64,000 bases of DNA from Chiua virens (lineage: Eukaryota > Basidiomycota > Agaricomycetes > Boletales > Boletaceae), in NCBI GenBank assembly GCA_019787685.1, contig JAHNUO010000002.1, positions 1,612,001-1,676,000 on the forward strand, in the 5' to 3' direction. Below, piece by piece: positions 1 through 12,746 of this stretch. Under the pieces are notes generated by a model. That model made no database searches and was not told the DNA's origin. It saw nothing but the letters and a program-made list of their open reading frames with translations. How positions within the stretch are numbered: position 1 is the stretch's first letter; each line of letters opens with the position of its first letter. The translations under genes were made by a program, and so were the position numbers.

Positions 1-1060
1 CAACACTACTCGTTTGGATGATATTATGCCTATCTTACGGGCGATCTGCAGGAGCTGGACAGACACCGAAGGCCATTCGAGGCGGCGCAAACCATGCAAC
101 CAAGGTAAAGATGGGCCTGCGGTCCATAGTAATCTGGGCGAGGCTGTGAGTTATCTCAGGATGGAGTATTTGTATTCGCTTAACCTTGTGTGATACCGTG
201 CTAGCCGTGGCCCAATTGATGGCCAGCTGTGTCACTGCCACGTGTTCCTTTTTCCCAAGTACAGTCAGCTGTTTAAGCCCCTTGAGAACAGACCGTTCCT
301 TGTTTAGCAGACCTTACGGGCCTGTAGAAAACTTCTCCCGCGGATTTCGTAGATGTGCGTCATTGCCAACAGGGTCGATGGGTCTTGGCTTCCCTTGCTG
401 TCCGGCCCACCTGGTAGACGCCGATCGCATTTCTGTAAATATCGCACTCAGACAGGATGACGAGCTCGAGTGCGGCTCGATTACGACATGCTCTTATCTG
501 CCAGTGGTGTATGTGTCTGGACCGCCAAGTTGGATCTGTGGTTGGAGAAAGTGGATTTGGCAGGGTTTACTCCATACGTTGCTGAGCTCACACGCTTCGT
601 GAGTCCAGTAAGATGAGGCGCATCACAGGTGACCTCAAGTGACGCCAACAACGTCATAGAAGCAGCAGTATTACTCTTCTGTGGGGGGGATAGCGGACGA
701 GTTCCTGAAAATTGTCGCATGAATTACTCGCGCTAGTCCACACTGGCACCGTAGAGACCCCGCGTACTTGAGAACGGTGCTATTCTAGCCCTCCTGTAAT
801 GTCTTGATATATAACGTCCTTTTGTCCCCTTCAGTTTACGGTTACCGTTCCTTTCGCACTCCAAGCTTGCCATCAGTATTTTTTTTTTCTTCTCAAACAG
901 CGCTGGCATCTGCGGTCGTATCGCCTGCCGAAACGGTTCGGTAAACGCGAGCATCGGCTTGTTGAGTCCACTCTCGTCACAAGCCGCATTTTTCGGCCAG
1001 CTTCCTCTTGCCAACTTCCTGTCATTCTCTTTCTCCCTTAGTCTTCACTCCCGTTTCAAT
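1..1060. other. No supported gene (left edge)
   Basis: I see no recognisable domain and no convincing exon chain in this stretch. Open frames exist on both strands, but they lack familiar motifs and most do not begin with ATG. The last 150 bases before the Rheb start are pyrimidine-rich, which fits a fungal 5' leader. The 3' end of a gene outside the window could lie here unrecognised. Confidence 0.4.
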
Positions 1061-1876
1061 ATGGCCGCCAACACCATGAGAAAGAGAAAAATTGCCGTTC
1101 TCGGCTCGCGTTCAGTCGGTACGTTGCTTCCACCCTCACCCGTCCTCTTCCTCACCCTTCCGTTTTCAGGGAAATCGTCCCTTGTCATCCAATTCATAGA
1201 AAATCACTTCGTAGATGCTTACTATCCAACCATCGAGAGTACTTTTTCAAAGGGCGTCGTCTACCAGGGCGTTGAGTATGATTGTGACATCATCGACACT
1301 GCTGGTCAGGTTGGCGACCTTGCTCAGTTCCGCTTGGCATATCTCACCTTTCCGCTGTCAGGACGAATACTCCTATTCTCAATTCCAAGCATGCCATCGG
1401 CATCCATGGCTATGTTCTCGTGTATTCTGTCACTTCCAGAAGATCATTCGAGATGGTCAAGATTGTCTATGACAAGATTCTCGATTTCTGTGGAAAGAAT
1501 GATATACCATGCGTAATAGTGGGTGCAAAGGTTGATCTACAATCCAAGTAAGTTTCCTACGTGCCTTCTTGCATGGCAATATGCCTTGCTTTACCAATCC
1601 CATTGTCGACGCCATTCATCCTCACAGTCCACATAGTAGACAGGTTCAACCCGCCGAAGGCGAAGAACTCGCGAAAATCAATAAAGCCGCATGGGTGGAG
1701 ACAAGTGCCAAGAACAATGTCAACGTTGGTGTGTATACAGCGACTACTTGTCATATTTTTCTTATCTGAAAACCACTCTAGGTAAAGTTTTCGAACTCTG
1801 TCTCGCTGAAATCGAGAAGCGTTCGCCACATGGCCAGACCGACCAGCCGGAATCGAGCAGATGTGTTGTTATGTGA
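1061..1876 (+). CDS. RHB1: Rheb-type small GTPase, TORC1 activator
   Basis: Rheb is a farnesylated Ras-family GTPase on endomembranes that activates TORC1. The start ATG at 1061 opens a short exon, and a small intron splits the P-loop, giving GSRSVGKSS. The effector region FVDAYYPTIESTF, the G3 motif DTAGQ and the C-terminal CaaX box CVVM match Rheb, and the Arg before SVGKSS is Rheb-typical. G4 reads GAKVDL, so the usual Asn of NKxD is Ala. After DEYS the frame slips by one base near 1372-1374 (TCCTATT where TCTATT is needed), and the downstream frame then reads on as Rheb (ILNSKHAIGIHGYVLVYSV). This looks like an extra C or T rather than an intron. Family assignment is firm; the exact exon joins are inferred. 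Confidence 0.9.
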
Positions 1877-2290
1877 CATTTCCTCGGTCACATGCATCCC
1901 CATAGTTATCTCAAGACCTGCTATTGAGTTACCCCGCCCCCACAATATCCTACCCTATAAGAAAAGGGCTGTCCTCCTGCATTGCTGTGCGTTTGTTGAC
2001 TTGCATTATCCGTATTTAGGTCTACTTTTTCCTCCAGCACATGCCCTCTCCAGATCAGATTTAGACTGTCCCAGTAATCTCATTTCCTGCATTCCTGTCT
2101 CCAGTACTTGTGCGGTACTGACTGTAAATTTACTCCTACTTTGCTCCCTTGGGTTCTTGGTTGTCTACGAACTTTACTGTCTTCCCTGGTGGTTAATAAT
2201 AATAATGAATTTCCCTGCAATCTCACGTCTCCTGAATCAATACAACTGCTGATTCGGAAATTGGTTATATCATATCGTTACACGCTGCCT
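1877..2290. other. Intergenic, convergent 3' regions
   Basis: This 0.4 kb lies between the convergent 3' ends of the Rheb and beta-mannosidase genes. It holds AT-rich stretches, including a short TAA/AAT run near 2192-2205, that could serve 3' end formation on either strand. No coding exon is supported. Confidence 0.5.
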
Positions 2291-5200
2291 TTATGCTGTT
2301 CCATCACCGAGGAATCTGACCTTTACGTCCCTGCCATTGAGTCCACTAGCACGGATGACTTGTGGGTCTCCCGGAACAAGATCAATAGCCTGATCACTCC
2401 ACTCGACATCCTCGCCCTCAACGTCTAGAACAATGCCCTTTATAGGTTTCTTGGTGGAGAGCTCCACGGATTCTCCGTCATCACCTATTTGGATCACCAA
2501 CCCTAGATCTTTGGCGGCAGGGAACTTGATAAATTTGAAAGGCTCCGGCCTACGCCATGATGTAAGCCTGACGAGAACCAAAACCATATCATTGGCCGAT
2601 TTCTCAACGCACCAGTTCGAGCAACGTCCCAGAACAACTTCAGATTCGTCCAGAAGACGAGCGGAAGCAACGATCACACGAGGAACCTCACTTAACTTGG
2701 TGCGGATGGGTTGACCGGGAAGCTGGCCAGCGAAAAGTTCGGTGCTCGAGTTTGGTTGCAATACGACGTCCTCTGCAAATCGATCCGTCCAGTCGGAACC
2801 TAGTTCGAAAAACGTGACCTCCATACGAACTTTCCTCTCGTCTAGTGTGCTGTTCGTCCCCCAGACTTCCAGGATAGTCTCAATCGTGAACTTGGCCGCC
2901 GATAGTTCGTCCGGGAACGTCGTTTTTTCCTTGCGCGTCACGCCCACTGTGAAAGAGCGTAATTCGCGGGCAATGGCAAAGTAGGCGGGTTTGGGTCGTA
3001 AGAAGTAATCGGCGATTGCCCACGATGTGACCGGCCAGCAGTCATTGAGCTGATAGCGTCAATGTATTGCAGGACCATAACTCAGTATACCCGCATATGC
3101 TCACTTGCCAGACCAAAGCACCGGCAGTGTACTCTCTCCCCTTCCCACGCCAATTGCGCCTCCATAGGCGATATGCCGATGCAAGAGTCTCGGCCTGCAT
3201 GACCTGTGTATAGTACACATAGCTGTGCGGAAACCTCTCAGCGCACGTTAAGGGGTATGATCCGGAACACACGCCTTTCCATATCAAATGCATGTTTGAA
3301 ATTCTCAACAAGATAGAGCTGTTCGCGACCGGTGAGCAGACTTCTAGGTCCATTTCATCAGTCAAATCAATAAGCCTTTACCTCCAGCCGACGTTCGAAC
3401 CCATCAGCCTTGTTATGGTTATTGTTCACGCTATCGAGATCATGTTAGACTCAACACGATAATCATTGTTTCGGACATACCGAGATTGAGGATAGCGTTC
3501 AGTCTTGTCTCCGTCGAGCCAATAGTCAATTGTACGAATGCTTGGATAACCCTCCCTGTCATAGAATGAGACATTGCCCAAGTCACTGGGTCAATAGAAT
3601 GCCTACATTCCGAATTCTGACACAAAACGTCCCGCAAGTTTGTCCCAATTGTGCCAAGGTTCCTGGGAACCATGCCAGACATTCCCTATCGATCGAGGCG
3701 TTAGGTTTGCTGCTGCGAGGTTCATTTACATATTACTCACACTGGTGTAAGTCACCGAGGGTCTTATCTGTGGTCACCACCCCAGGCGCGCTGTACGGGG
3801 AGCCTCTGTGATAGTGGATATCACAGAACTTACTAACAATGGAAGGCAAGGTGCGCTCATAAATGAAGCGCGCTGGAAACTTCGTCTTCCGAAAATCGGA
3901 GGTTTCATCTGAATAGTCAACGATATTGATAGACTCCGCAAGTTGGTAATCTTCGTTGTTGCCGGCTATCGCCACGTTGCACTCAGTAAATATCTCGCTG
4001 GCAAGGCAGACACTGACCAAAAATCACAACCGACGGGTGATGGCGGAGTCTTTTGACATTTTGTTTTGCTTCGATCTCAATGGACCACAGAAGGGAATCA
4101 TAGGCTGGGTACTACGACAGTCGCGTGAATCGCTGAACGGGATGAAGGAAACACCGAGAGCGCACTTGACCGCATCCAAACATAAAGTCCTGCCATACCA
4201 GGACTGGTGGAAATATGAGGGTCATGAAGCTTTCGGCATGCGATAAAACTTACTGCCGAGTTCTGTCCAGCGTCAGGATGTGTAAACATTCAACCGCGAC
4301 ATCAAGAAAATTCATGTCCAACAACTCACCATCACATGTATCATAAAAGGCGTCTGCCTCGTAAATACCGCCTCCCCAAACCCTAATCATGTTCTGATTT
4401 CCATCAACGAGGAGTTGTAACCAAGCGCGGTACCTCTCCGCTGTCACCCTGGCAACCAATCGAATTAGTCGCACTGGACTTGGCAGGACAACGAAGAACT
4501 ACCAACGCGGTCAGAAACGAATCAGCCGGTATCCAGTTTGAACCACCACAGAAGATCCTGATATTGTTGACTTCGAACAGGAACGTCTTCCCTGGCTGAT
4601 CGATGAGAGGCTCTTCAATCACCCGGACGCGGCGGAAAGCAACCCGTTCCGTCTTTGAATCTACAATCTGACCAGTCTAATATAGTGTAATGGTGTTTAC
4701 GTGTCAGTGATATTGGCTTTTTGAATCACCGACACTCACTGCATCGGAAATAGCAACTTCAATAGTATACAGCGGTTGCTCCCCGTAGCGCACAGGGTAC
4801 CAAAGCTGGAGTTCCCCGTTGGAAAACTCCGATTCTGTACGAGCGTGGCCAGATTCTACCTCGATATTCGTTTGCTTGTAAACTACGTCTCCCTGAGGGT
4901 TCATCAGAGTAACAGAAGCTGTCACGGTGCTGAATGATATGTCTGATAGTGACAAGTCGACGGTGAGCTTCACGTCGAGCGCTTCTGAAATGACACTCCT
5001 AATGTCCAAGTCTGCGAGATAAACGTCATAGGAGTGGAGTTTGATGGGTTTCCAAGGACCAATGGTCATCAAGATCGGGCCCCAATCCCACCCATAGCTA
5101 GCAACTTCATCGGGACTTATCTGAGAGAAGGACGATCAGAAAGGGCTTACTTGTATTGCGCCTTGCGCACATGCAGACGGCTGGAATCGCCGTTCCACAA

Positions 5201-5917
5201 GTGGAATTTCCCATTGGTCTTTTCGAGCTGCCTTCCCTGGAGCGCTGTAAGTGGTGGGCGAATGAAAGTATCACAATTAGTCACCTTCTTGAATGCGCTG
5301 GAGAAAGTGATCAAAAGGGCGTTTGCACCAACTCTCAGAATAGGCTTTACGGGCGCCCTGTATGCGATGAACTGATTCTCGGTGCTGAGGATGTATTGGA
5401 CCCATGGTCGACACGGTTCATAGAAGGACGACGACGTACTCGAGGATAGGTACGCCGTTCTGATGCCCTCGTCAGGTATGCTTCTGAAAGTGAAGAGACG
5501 ATACTCGCTAGTGTGATGCTGGCAAATGTGTCAAGGCCTTCGAAAACGAGGTCTACGTTTGCAGTGGCGAGGTCCTTTTCTGTGACGATGAATGAGTTCT
5601 TGAATGCCCAGTCGGCTTCCCCGATCCCTGTGTCACATTAGCAAGATAACAACTTGAAGTTGATTACATACACTGCACTTCCCACTCGTTCAAGCCGAGG
5701 AACTTGGTCGGAGATCTATCAGCACATACATCAGACTGTGGAATGGCCTATAGCAAGTCTCACTGGGTCTGGGATCCTCCTAGCTTTCAAAAGCTCGACA
5801 TGGACCGTAGTGGGAAACTCTGAGACTGCGAGCCATTCGCCAGTTGTTTGTTCCTTGTCCTCCTCCAGCTTGAGTGAAATACCACCCCGATGCAATTGTT
5901 CTGATGATGCTCATCAT
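2291..5917 (-). CDS. Beta-mannosidase, GH2 family (mndB-like)
   Basis: This retaining glycosidase releases terminal beta-1,4-mannose from mannan-derived oligosaccharides. The multi-exon gene shows GH2 mannosidase landmarks in order: GWYFTQ near the N-terminus, WLAVSEFPTTVHVELL, GPWKPI, NMIRVWGGGIYE, the acid/base Glu in AGNNEDYQ (Glu codon at 3952-3954) and the nucleophile Glu in RFVSEFGM (Glu codon at 3615-3617), followed after an intron by SIRTIDYWLDGD. The last exon encodes the Ig-like C-terminal part and ends at TAA 2291. I see no signal peptide, so an intracellular mndB type is likelier than secreted mndA. The start at 5917 (tandem ATG) is chosen because it reads straight into GWYFTQ. 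About 25 codons in, near 5842, one extra base breaks the frame before GEWLAVSEF. Intron borders elsewhere are approximate. Confidence 0.88.
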
Positions 5918-6294
5918 GATGATTTGGTAGAAGGTAGAAATGTCGCCGAGGCTCTGTTCACGGGTACTACGTACTATAAATCTCTTCCGACTTGACTCAG
6001 CCTGAGATCAAGGTTGATTGACCGAGGATACCCCGAATTATTTATCTAGCATTGCAACCCATACATGCCGCTTCATGTTATTAAGATTATCCCAGCGCAT
6101 GGTCCGTGTCACGGAGCCACTCAAGGCTAGCATCGAAATCCCTTATGATGCTTCAGTCTGGTCTCTTCTGCTTCTAACTGATTCATTCCCGGTACTTGTA
6201 CCGTGATGGGTACATCTCAGTCATATTGAGCGATCGCACCATGGGACAGCAACCGGTAACGAGTAGTAGCTGTAGCTGGTATCAATCACCAATG
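5918..6294. other. Intergenic, beta-mannosidase promoter side
   Basis: This stretch lies upstream of the beta-mannosidase start and downstream of the MFS permease stop. Nothing coding or structural is recognisable. It should hold the beta-mannosidase promoter and the permease terminator, but I see no definite motif. Confidence 0.4.
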
Positions 6295-8246
6295 CTAGAG
6301 CAAGTACCTGAAACCTTTCGATAACCCAGAAACGCGTTCCACAGTCTCTGCTTGCTTGTTCAGTCTTGCAAGATGTAATCGATATACCCAGCACATGGAG
6401 ATGCTCAGCAGACTCGCCATGATACATATGAGATAGGACTTGACGTATGTCGGACCCCAGAACGACGGCCAAATGTATCTGATATGAGAATCCATTAGCA
6501 GGTCTACAGTATTGAGCTGGAACACTTACGCAGCTCCCATGTTGCCGAACGTTGAGATCGTGTTAATGAAAGCAATCCCGACAGGCCCGCTTTGATGATG
6601 ATTCGGGAATCGAATTGCTTACCCAGGTCATGAACACTGCATATGCAACAGGTCGCCTGAGTCATGAAGAAGCTAACAAGAGGTGAAAATTTGTCCTTTC
6701 AACGAGACGAAGCTGCCTCACAATGAAGCGTAGCGGATCGTGGTGTTCATCGTCGAGATCGCAATCGTGAACCCGATGATACCTATCATCATAGGCCCAG
6801 CGATATGCCAGAACCTGTCACCGGTAATATCTGAATGCCTGGGAAAGTAAAAGAATCAGATATGATACAAACAACCGAGACTCTGAGATACCTTGTCACG
6901 AGAAATGACGTGGCCGTGCCTGTCAGCCATGGAGGAGCGCATAGCAAGAGAGTAATGATCGGGCTGTAACCCATGGTCGCACACAAGGTTGGAAAGAAAT
7001 TTCCGAATGAAAGAGTTGAAGTCAAACTGGAAAGTGATATCCCTAACCACCAAATCTTCCAGTCGGTCAGAGCATCCCGAAGACCATGCCCAGTCGATTG
7101 GACGAGTTTATCTTGCTCAAGACCACATATATCCTCCTCCATTCGCACTTGCGCAAGAAGGTGTTCCTCGCGTGTAAGCCACCGGGCAGGGGAAGAAGGA
7201 AAGTCCGGGATTATAAAGAAGGCAGCTACTAGCAATGACGACAGTGATTGCACCCTCGACGAAAAACAGCCACCTGAAAGCAATGATCCATTAAGTGTAC
7301 GGACGGGTAGAGCATGGAGTTTATCACCTCCATGAGGGAACACCTAGTACACCGTCCATTACTGACAGGATACCAGATGCAACAAGTGAGCCGAAGGCAT
7401 TGCTGACGGAACTTCCGCACGTGAGGATTGCCACCCTCAAACCGAGCTCACTACGTGTGTACCTTTGATTTAGGAATCAGAATAGATAACGACACTCTAG
7501 TTCAGTAAAATACCATCGAGAAAGGAGGAAAAGCACGCCAGGGAAGAAGGTAGCTTCCACAAATCCGAGTAGGAAACGCGAGATTAAAGCTGCGTAGTAA
7601 CTAGAGAGTGAGTCCGTCAACTTGGATGAGTTGCAAGATTAATGTACTCGCAGACCTTTGGGAGAGACCAGTACCGATAGATATTAAACCCCACAGCGAG
7701 ATACCGCCGGAGATGTAAACTGATGGCCTTGTAATCCGACTCAGGAACCAGTTTCTTTGAGTCATTGTCACTCAATCAGTGTTCGAAATGCTAGGGGATT
7801 GAAACTTACGAGGGGGTTTGCATCAGCGCGTAGCCAACGTACAAGATACTGATGAGAGTATTGAATTGGGTCCCCGACATATGAAGATCTTCCTCCAGTC
7901 CCTCCAGTCGCGCGACCCTAGATAAACGCATGGTGTACATGACCATTACAGTGGATAGGAGCATGGCTCACGCTGCATTGTTGCGGTCCATCTGCAGTGA
8001 ACTATGTTGAGTTTCGGATAAAATGCGATTGGGTATTTGAGTGTCGAAAGTTGCACTCACGTAGTTCATGATATACACCAAGACGAGGAAGGCACATCGC
8101 AGATCCAGCTTTCGAAGGAGTGTCTTCTCGAGTTGCCTTCGTCTCTCAGTGCTACCAAACGTTTCTTCATCGAGGTTCCCAGGCGGCCGTGTAATTAATG
8201 TGTCGTATTCGTCAGGCTCGTGACCAGGATGACTGGAAGAAAACAT
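6295..8246 (-). CDS. MFS permease, anion:cation symporter type
   Basis: A plasma-membrane major facilitator of the fungal Dal5/Tna1-like group, which imports organic anions such as allantoate, nicotinate or carboxylates; the substrate cannot be read here. The N-terminus is hydrophilic and acidic, then KLDLRCAFLVLVYIMNY leads into helix 1, with DRNNAA in the next exon. The central loop carries WLTREEHLLAQVRMEED, typical of this group, and helices around LTDWKIWWLGISL follow. The C-terminal half contains AYAVFMTW, SIPESSSKRA, VGIAFINTISTFGN and WPSFWGPTYVKSY, ending GFRYLL. One extra base at about 6583 separates SSSKRA from VGIAFIN. The gene is split by many short introns and starts 118 bp from the divergent alanyl-tRNA editing gene. 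Confidence 0.82.
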
Positions 8247-8363
8247 GGCTCAGGCCGGAGATGAACTTAGAACAAAGACTATTGGTCAGGTTACTTCCCA
8301 CAGCGTTGAGTAACCGTTGAACGTAGTACTAGTACGACTCCGTCGTTTTCTGCACTGTCAGAA
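8247..8363. promoter_or_regulatory. Shared divergent promoter, MFS / tRNA editing
   Basis: Only 117 bp separate the start codons of two divergent genes. The interval contains an ATTGG (inverted CCAAT) at about 8281-8285 and no TATA box that I can recognise. A bidirectional promoter is inferred from spacing, not shown. Confidence 0.4.
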
Positions 8364-10049
8364 ATGTCAGCAGCAGCAATTCTACTGTCCCCTTCAGCCA
8401 CCCCTTCCTCATACCATAAGGTAATCTCCCCCACCCTCCGCATCCCATCCGATCCCCAGTTTTCCATCCCTGTGGGCCTCTTGGCGTGTCAACGTAAGTC
8501 AACGAAAATTAGATAAGATTATCGCAGCCGAGACTAATCGCCCAGGCGATCCTCTCCTTCGCGAGCTGCGCACCACCGTTGTGAGCTGTCGGGTCTCACA
8601 AGCAAATCCGGCGCCAAGTGGTAGAAAGGGAAAAAAGGATAATCCGTCTTCAGCTCCAACAGTTCCCACTCTCGAAGTTATCCTGCACGATACCATCGTA
8701 TTTCCAGAAGGCGGCGGCCAGCCATCCGACACTGGACTGATTCAAACTGTTAATGAGAGGGTCTGGAAGGTTTTACAGGCGAGGCGCCATGGTGGACATG
8801 CTGTTCACTATGTGCAAGTAGAAGATGCCGAGGTGGACATTCACCAATTCACAGTGGGAAGCCAAGTCGTGATCAAACTCGGAGACGCCGACTGGGACCG
8901 CAGGTACGACCATGTAAGTGTCTACGTTTCGCCCAATTTCGTGATCGCGAACGACCCTGCGATACAGATGACTATGCACACATCCCAACATCTTTTATCC
9001 GCTGTGCTCGAAGACCGTTTGAATATTCAAACGCTATCTTGGTCGTTGACAGATGCACCTAGTCCCTGCTACGTCGAGCTGGCGAGAAGCATGACCAGCG
9101 ATGAAATACAAAGTATTCAGGATACAGCGAACCGATATGTTTTCGAAGGCCGTAACGTCCAGGTTGAGGTCCAGGAGATGGAAAAATCAAATGAAATAGA
9201 GAGGTCGGAGGACTCGGACCATGCGCGTGGCTTCGCAAAGGCGATACCTGCCGACTACACTGGTGGCATCATGAGAGTCGTGGTCATTGACCGTATCGAC
9301 CGAAATCCGTATGTCCTTGAATGCATCACTCGCAATGGTGGCACTAATAGATTACTGTGTACAGTTGTTGCGGCACTCACTGGCCCAGTTTACACAATCT
9401 TCAACTCATTCTGGTCCCTCAGACAGAGACCCTCGCTCGATCCAACACCACCTCCGCAAGACTATATTTCTTCGCCGGGCCAAGGCTCATCAACCATTTG
9501 ACAAATACACACAAGCAACTTACCGCAACTGCAGCGACTCTCAGCTGTGGGGCTCCTCAGGTACCATCTCGGGTAGAACAGGTGATAGACGAACGCAAAA
9601 GAGCAGAAAAAAGGGTCGACGACTTAGAGTCGGAACTTGCAGAGCATATCGCAAGCAACATCGCAGCGGAAACGAGACAGCCTTCAAGTTCAGGTTCAGT
9701 ATTCGTCAAACATATACATCGAGTGGATGATTCCATCAATCCCCTTGGATTCCTATCCACCATAGCAACCGCATTCACAGGGATTGTTGGTGCTGAAAGC
9801 CGATTCTTGCTCATCCTATCCTCGACGGCGTCTTCGCAAAGTGCGATGGGAACCAGTGTCTTGCTGATTATTGGTTCAGACGAGAAGTATGTCAAGGAGG
9901 TAGGAGGGCTAGTGAAAGAGAGGCTTAATGTTAAGGGAGGCGGGAAAGGTAATAGATGGAGTGGGAAATTAACTGGCGTCTGGAAAGCAGGCCGCGAGGA
10001 CGCGGCCATCTCGGATATCCTTCGAGAAATTGACACACATCTGGGGTAG
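8364..10049 (+). CDS. Alanyl-tRNA editing hydrolase (AlaX/AARSD1)
   Basis: This trans-editing enzyme clears Ser-tRNA(Ala) or Gly-tRNA(Ala), using the editing domain of alanyl-tRNA synthetase as a free protein. Splicing from ATG 8364 gives LLACQRDPLLRELRTTVVSC, matching the AARSD1 N-terminus after an intron at about 8491-8547. The frame continues with FPEGGGQPSDTG, then after an intron at about 8914-8968 the zinc motif HTSQHLL, then IPADYTGGIMRV. A third intron restores NPCCGTHWPSL, the second zinc half-site. The C-terminal part resembles the DHHA1-like tail and ends IDTHLG. All diagnostic metal ligands are present, so an active enzyme is expected. The junctions follow protein similarity. Confidence 0.9.
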
Positions 10050-11302
10050 AAATCTAGAGGAATTTGTGCATCAGTCTGCTACCGTGGACCCCGATCAAAT
10101 GCCACGATAAAGGATATATCCACATAGACGATGCTGAACACGTTTGTTCACCGTGCTATCGAGTCTGGGAACTGTGGTCAATATTCAGACTTCGGCGGGC
10201 AGGTCCTGTACGTAGGTCATGCGAACACGCAGATTCCTTCGTAAGCAATTATTGCAGTCTACTGCGAGCTACTAAAGTCACACATTTGAATAATATCAAA
10301 AACCGTTCTCGACTCACAGGGCAATGTCCTGCGGCGTCTTTTCCGCTCGTATGGTATTACCACAAAGGGGGCCGTGCATGTAACATTCTGGAGGAAGACT
10401 AGGATTGTGCGCACTCAATTGCAGTACTGTAGTGCGATACTTGGGCGGATTTGCCTCCGTTTCGTGAAAGTAGCATTTTGTTCGTCGTGCCCGGCCAGAG
10501 TGCTCGGACGCTTTGTTGTTCTACTAATAACTGAATCAATCCACGAAAACATTGATGATAGATAAAGCGAGATGAAATGGTTGCATACCGCAATGCGTTC
10601 GCAGCATTGCTTGCTGAAATCTGGAGGGTCTAGATCATGTCCTCGCAATGAACTACTCGCTGGAAGACGAGCTGGTCAAACTCATGACGTACCCCCAGGG
10701 TGAAAACAAAGCACGGACGGACAGTCAGGTATTGTTATTCGCTAGTGGCAACACTGAGTGCTATGCTTCTAAAATCCTACTGTGAGCCTCCCGTTCATCG
10801 TCGCGGTAATTGCGGCCCAAATTGATAAAAATAGATGGTCTGAAACGATGCAGGTCAGCATCTGGGAATTGGACAGGATAGAGAGCGGCCTTTGCTCACG
10901 GTATAGGAGCTGTCAGACACGCTCCGTTCGGATACCAAGGATAATATCATCGCATAAGGACCGTGAATACCGCGATGCGCTGGTACGTCTCTGCAACTTG
11001 GTGTGTTCATTTCAGGGATATTACGCTGAAGACATTCATGGTAAAATTGCACGCAAACTGGATTTGTGATGTCCGCATGGATTCGTTCTTGCGACCATCG
11101 AACCTGTCACTTTTTTTTGGCTCACTTATAAATGGTTGCATGGCTGGCAAACGTGTCGCGACTCCGGGCTTGAGTACTGAGTTCTGAGGGACGCTTCGAC
11201 GAATCAACATGAAGAGAGTAGTAGTCGTAAGCACGTGTGCGGATATAGTAGTAATTCAACGTTAACCTCCTTGAACTGTTCACCGTCGACGTCGTCCTCC
11301 AA
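10050..11302. other. Unassigned 1.25 kb, possible small exons
   Basis: No gene is supported with confidence. On the plus strand, a frame starting at the ATG near 10131 encodes MLNTFVHRAIESGNC, and a later segment after a CACAG acceptor near 10320 encodes VLRRLFRSYGITTKGAV. A separate ATG near 10649 begins MNYSLEDELVKLMTYPQ. These could be exons of an unknown or decayed gene, or chance. The NEM1 promoter must lie at the right end. Confidence 0.35.
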
Positions 11303-12746
11303 ATGAACTCGCTCGCCTTGCTTTCTCGCCAACTCGATGCTTTCGTTCTCCCTCGTACCCCTCCTTCCACCCCCACCGACGCCCAATCCCCATTTTCTTT
11401 TCTCCACCATCGTCCCTCCGTCAAACGTCGTGGTTCTGACACTGGCGGTTCTCTCAAGCGACTTAATCCTTGGTCCGACAAGACACTTGATTCAGATTCT
11501 CCGCGCCCAACTGGCCCTGGTCGACCAAGGCGCTCTTACTCCTCTCCCTCTGGTTTCTTGCCAATTCCTTTCCCAGCGCCATCGGTCTCTGATCCAGCCA
11601 TCAGATTACAGCCAACGCTCCGATTCAGGAGTACTTTCAGACGTCTCTTCTTCGTTCGCGTCTTCGCCATCGTTTGGAACACGATATGTGCTACATGGGC
11701 CTCTTGGACGCCTGGAGAAGTCGACGGCAACCGAAACCCCCCCGATGCGAATAACGATGATGCCCCTGCTGTTTCACCAGTAATACACCAACCACCGACC
11801 TCTCCCTCCACCCCTCCGGCGTCGATGGATGCTCCTCTTCGTCTTGTGTACGAAGTCCATCTGAAGCCAGAAATGGGTTCCCTCCCTACTCCTCCCCCAT
11901 CACCCGTTCCTGGTTCCCCTTCCCCTTCTCTGCCGATATCAGGACGCGATTCCGGCACGCTCCCACCAGCCGGAGCCGCTCGGGAAACCACCCCTCCTTT
12001 GCCATCCCACAGGACGCCTTTCCATCTTCCCAAGACACTAGTACTTGACCTGGACGAGACCCTCATACACTCAACCTCAAAGCCTATATCCCTCTCTTCT
12101 GGTGGATTCGGTCTCCTGGGATTCGGTAGACGCAACAAGGGTCACACTGTCGAGGTAGTTCTCGGAGGTGGGAGTACTTTGTATCATGTATACAAGCGTC
12201 CCTTTGTGGATTACTTTCTCCGCAAGGTAGTCCCTGCTGTTCCAGGAATTTTCCCGCCATGTTGACCTGAGATAGGTTTCTGCATGGTACACCCTGGTGG
12301 TATTCACAGCCTCAATGCAAGAGTACGCCGATCCCGTCATTGATTGGTTAGACGCTGGACGTGGTATCCTTGCTCGGCGTTTCTTTCGGGAGGTGCGTTG
12401 TCTGACATTGTTGCTGCCTCCTTTTTCGAACCCTCTCCTAGTCCTGTACGCTACTTCCAAATGGTTCATATACCAAAGACCTGTCTATCATCGAGCAAGA
12501 TCTCTCGCGTGTTTGCCTCGTTGACAACTCACCAATTAGTTATCGCATCAATGAAGGTTGGTATGGGTACACGTTGAATCTAGACTATCGTTTGACCCAA
12601 TCTTGACAGCGAATGGTATACCAATAGAGGGATGGACCCATGATCCGCACGATGAAGCTCTCCTTGATTTGCTACCAATCCTAGACTCGTTGCGTTTTAC
12701 TTCTGACGTTCGTAGAGTTTTGGGACTCCGTGGCTTTTCGTCATGA
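11303..12746 (+). CDS. NEM1: Nem1-like phosphatase of the ER/nuclear envelope
   Basis: An FCP/SCP (NIF) family protein phosphatase that, with Spo7, dephosphorylates the phosphatidate phosphatase Pah1 and so controls lipid synthesis and nuclear shape. The N-terminal 230 residues are Pro/Ser-rich with a hydrophobic segment around [17 protein letters not shown] that could anchor the protein. The catalytic motif [10 protein letters not shown] follows, then [10 protein letters not shown]. After an intron come [22 protein letters not shown] and, after another, [20 protein letters not shown] with [11 protein letters not shown]. The last exon gives [16 protein letters not shown] and ends at the stop at 12746. 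All HAD-phosphatase motifs are intact. Three short introns fit the joins well. Confidence 0.92.
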
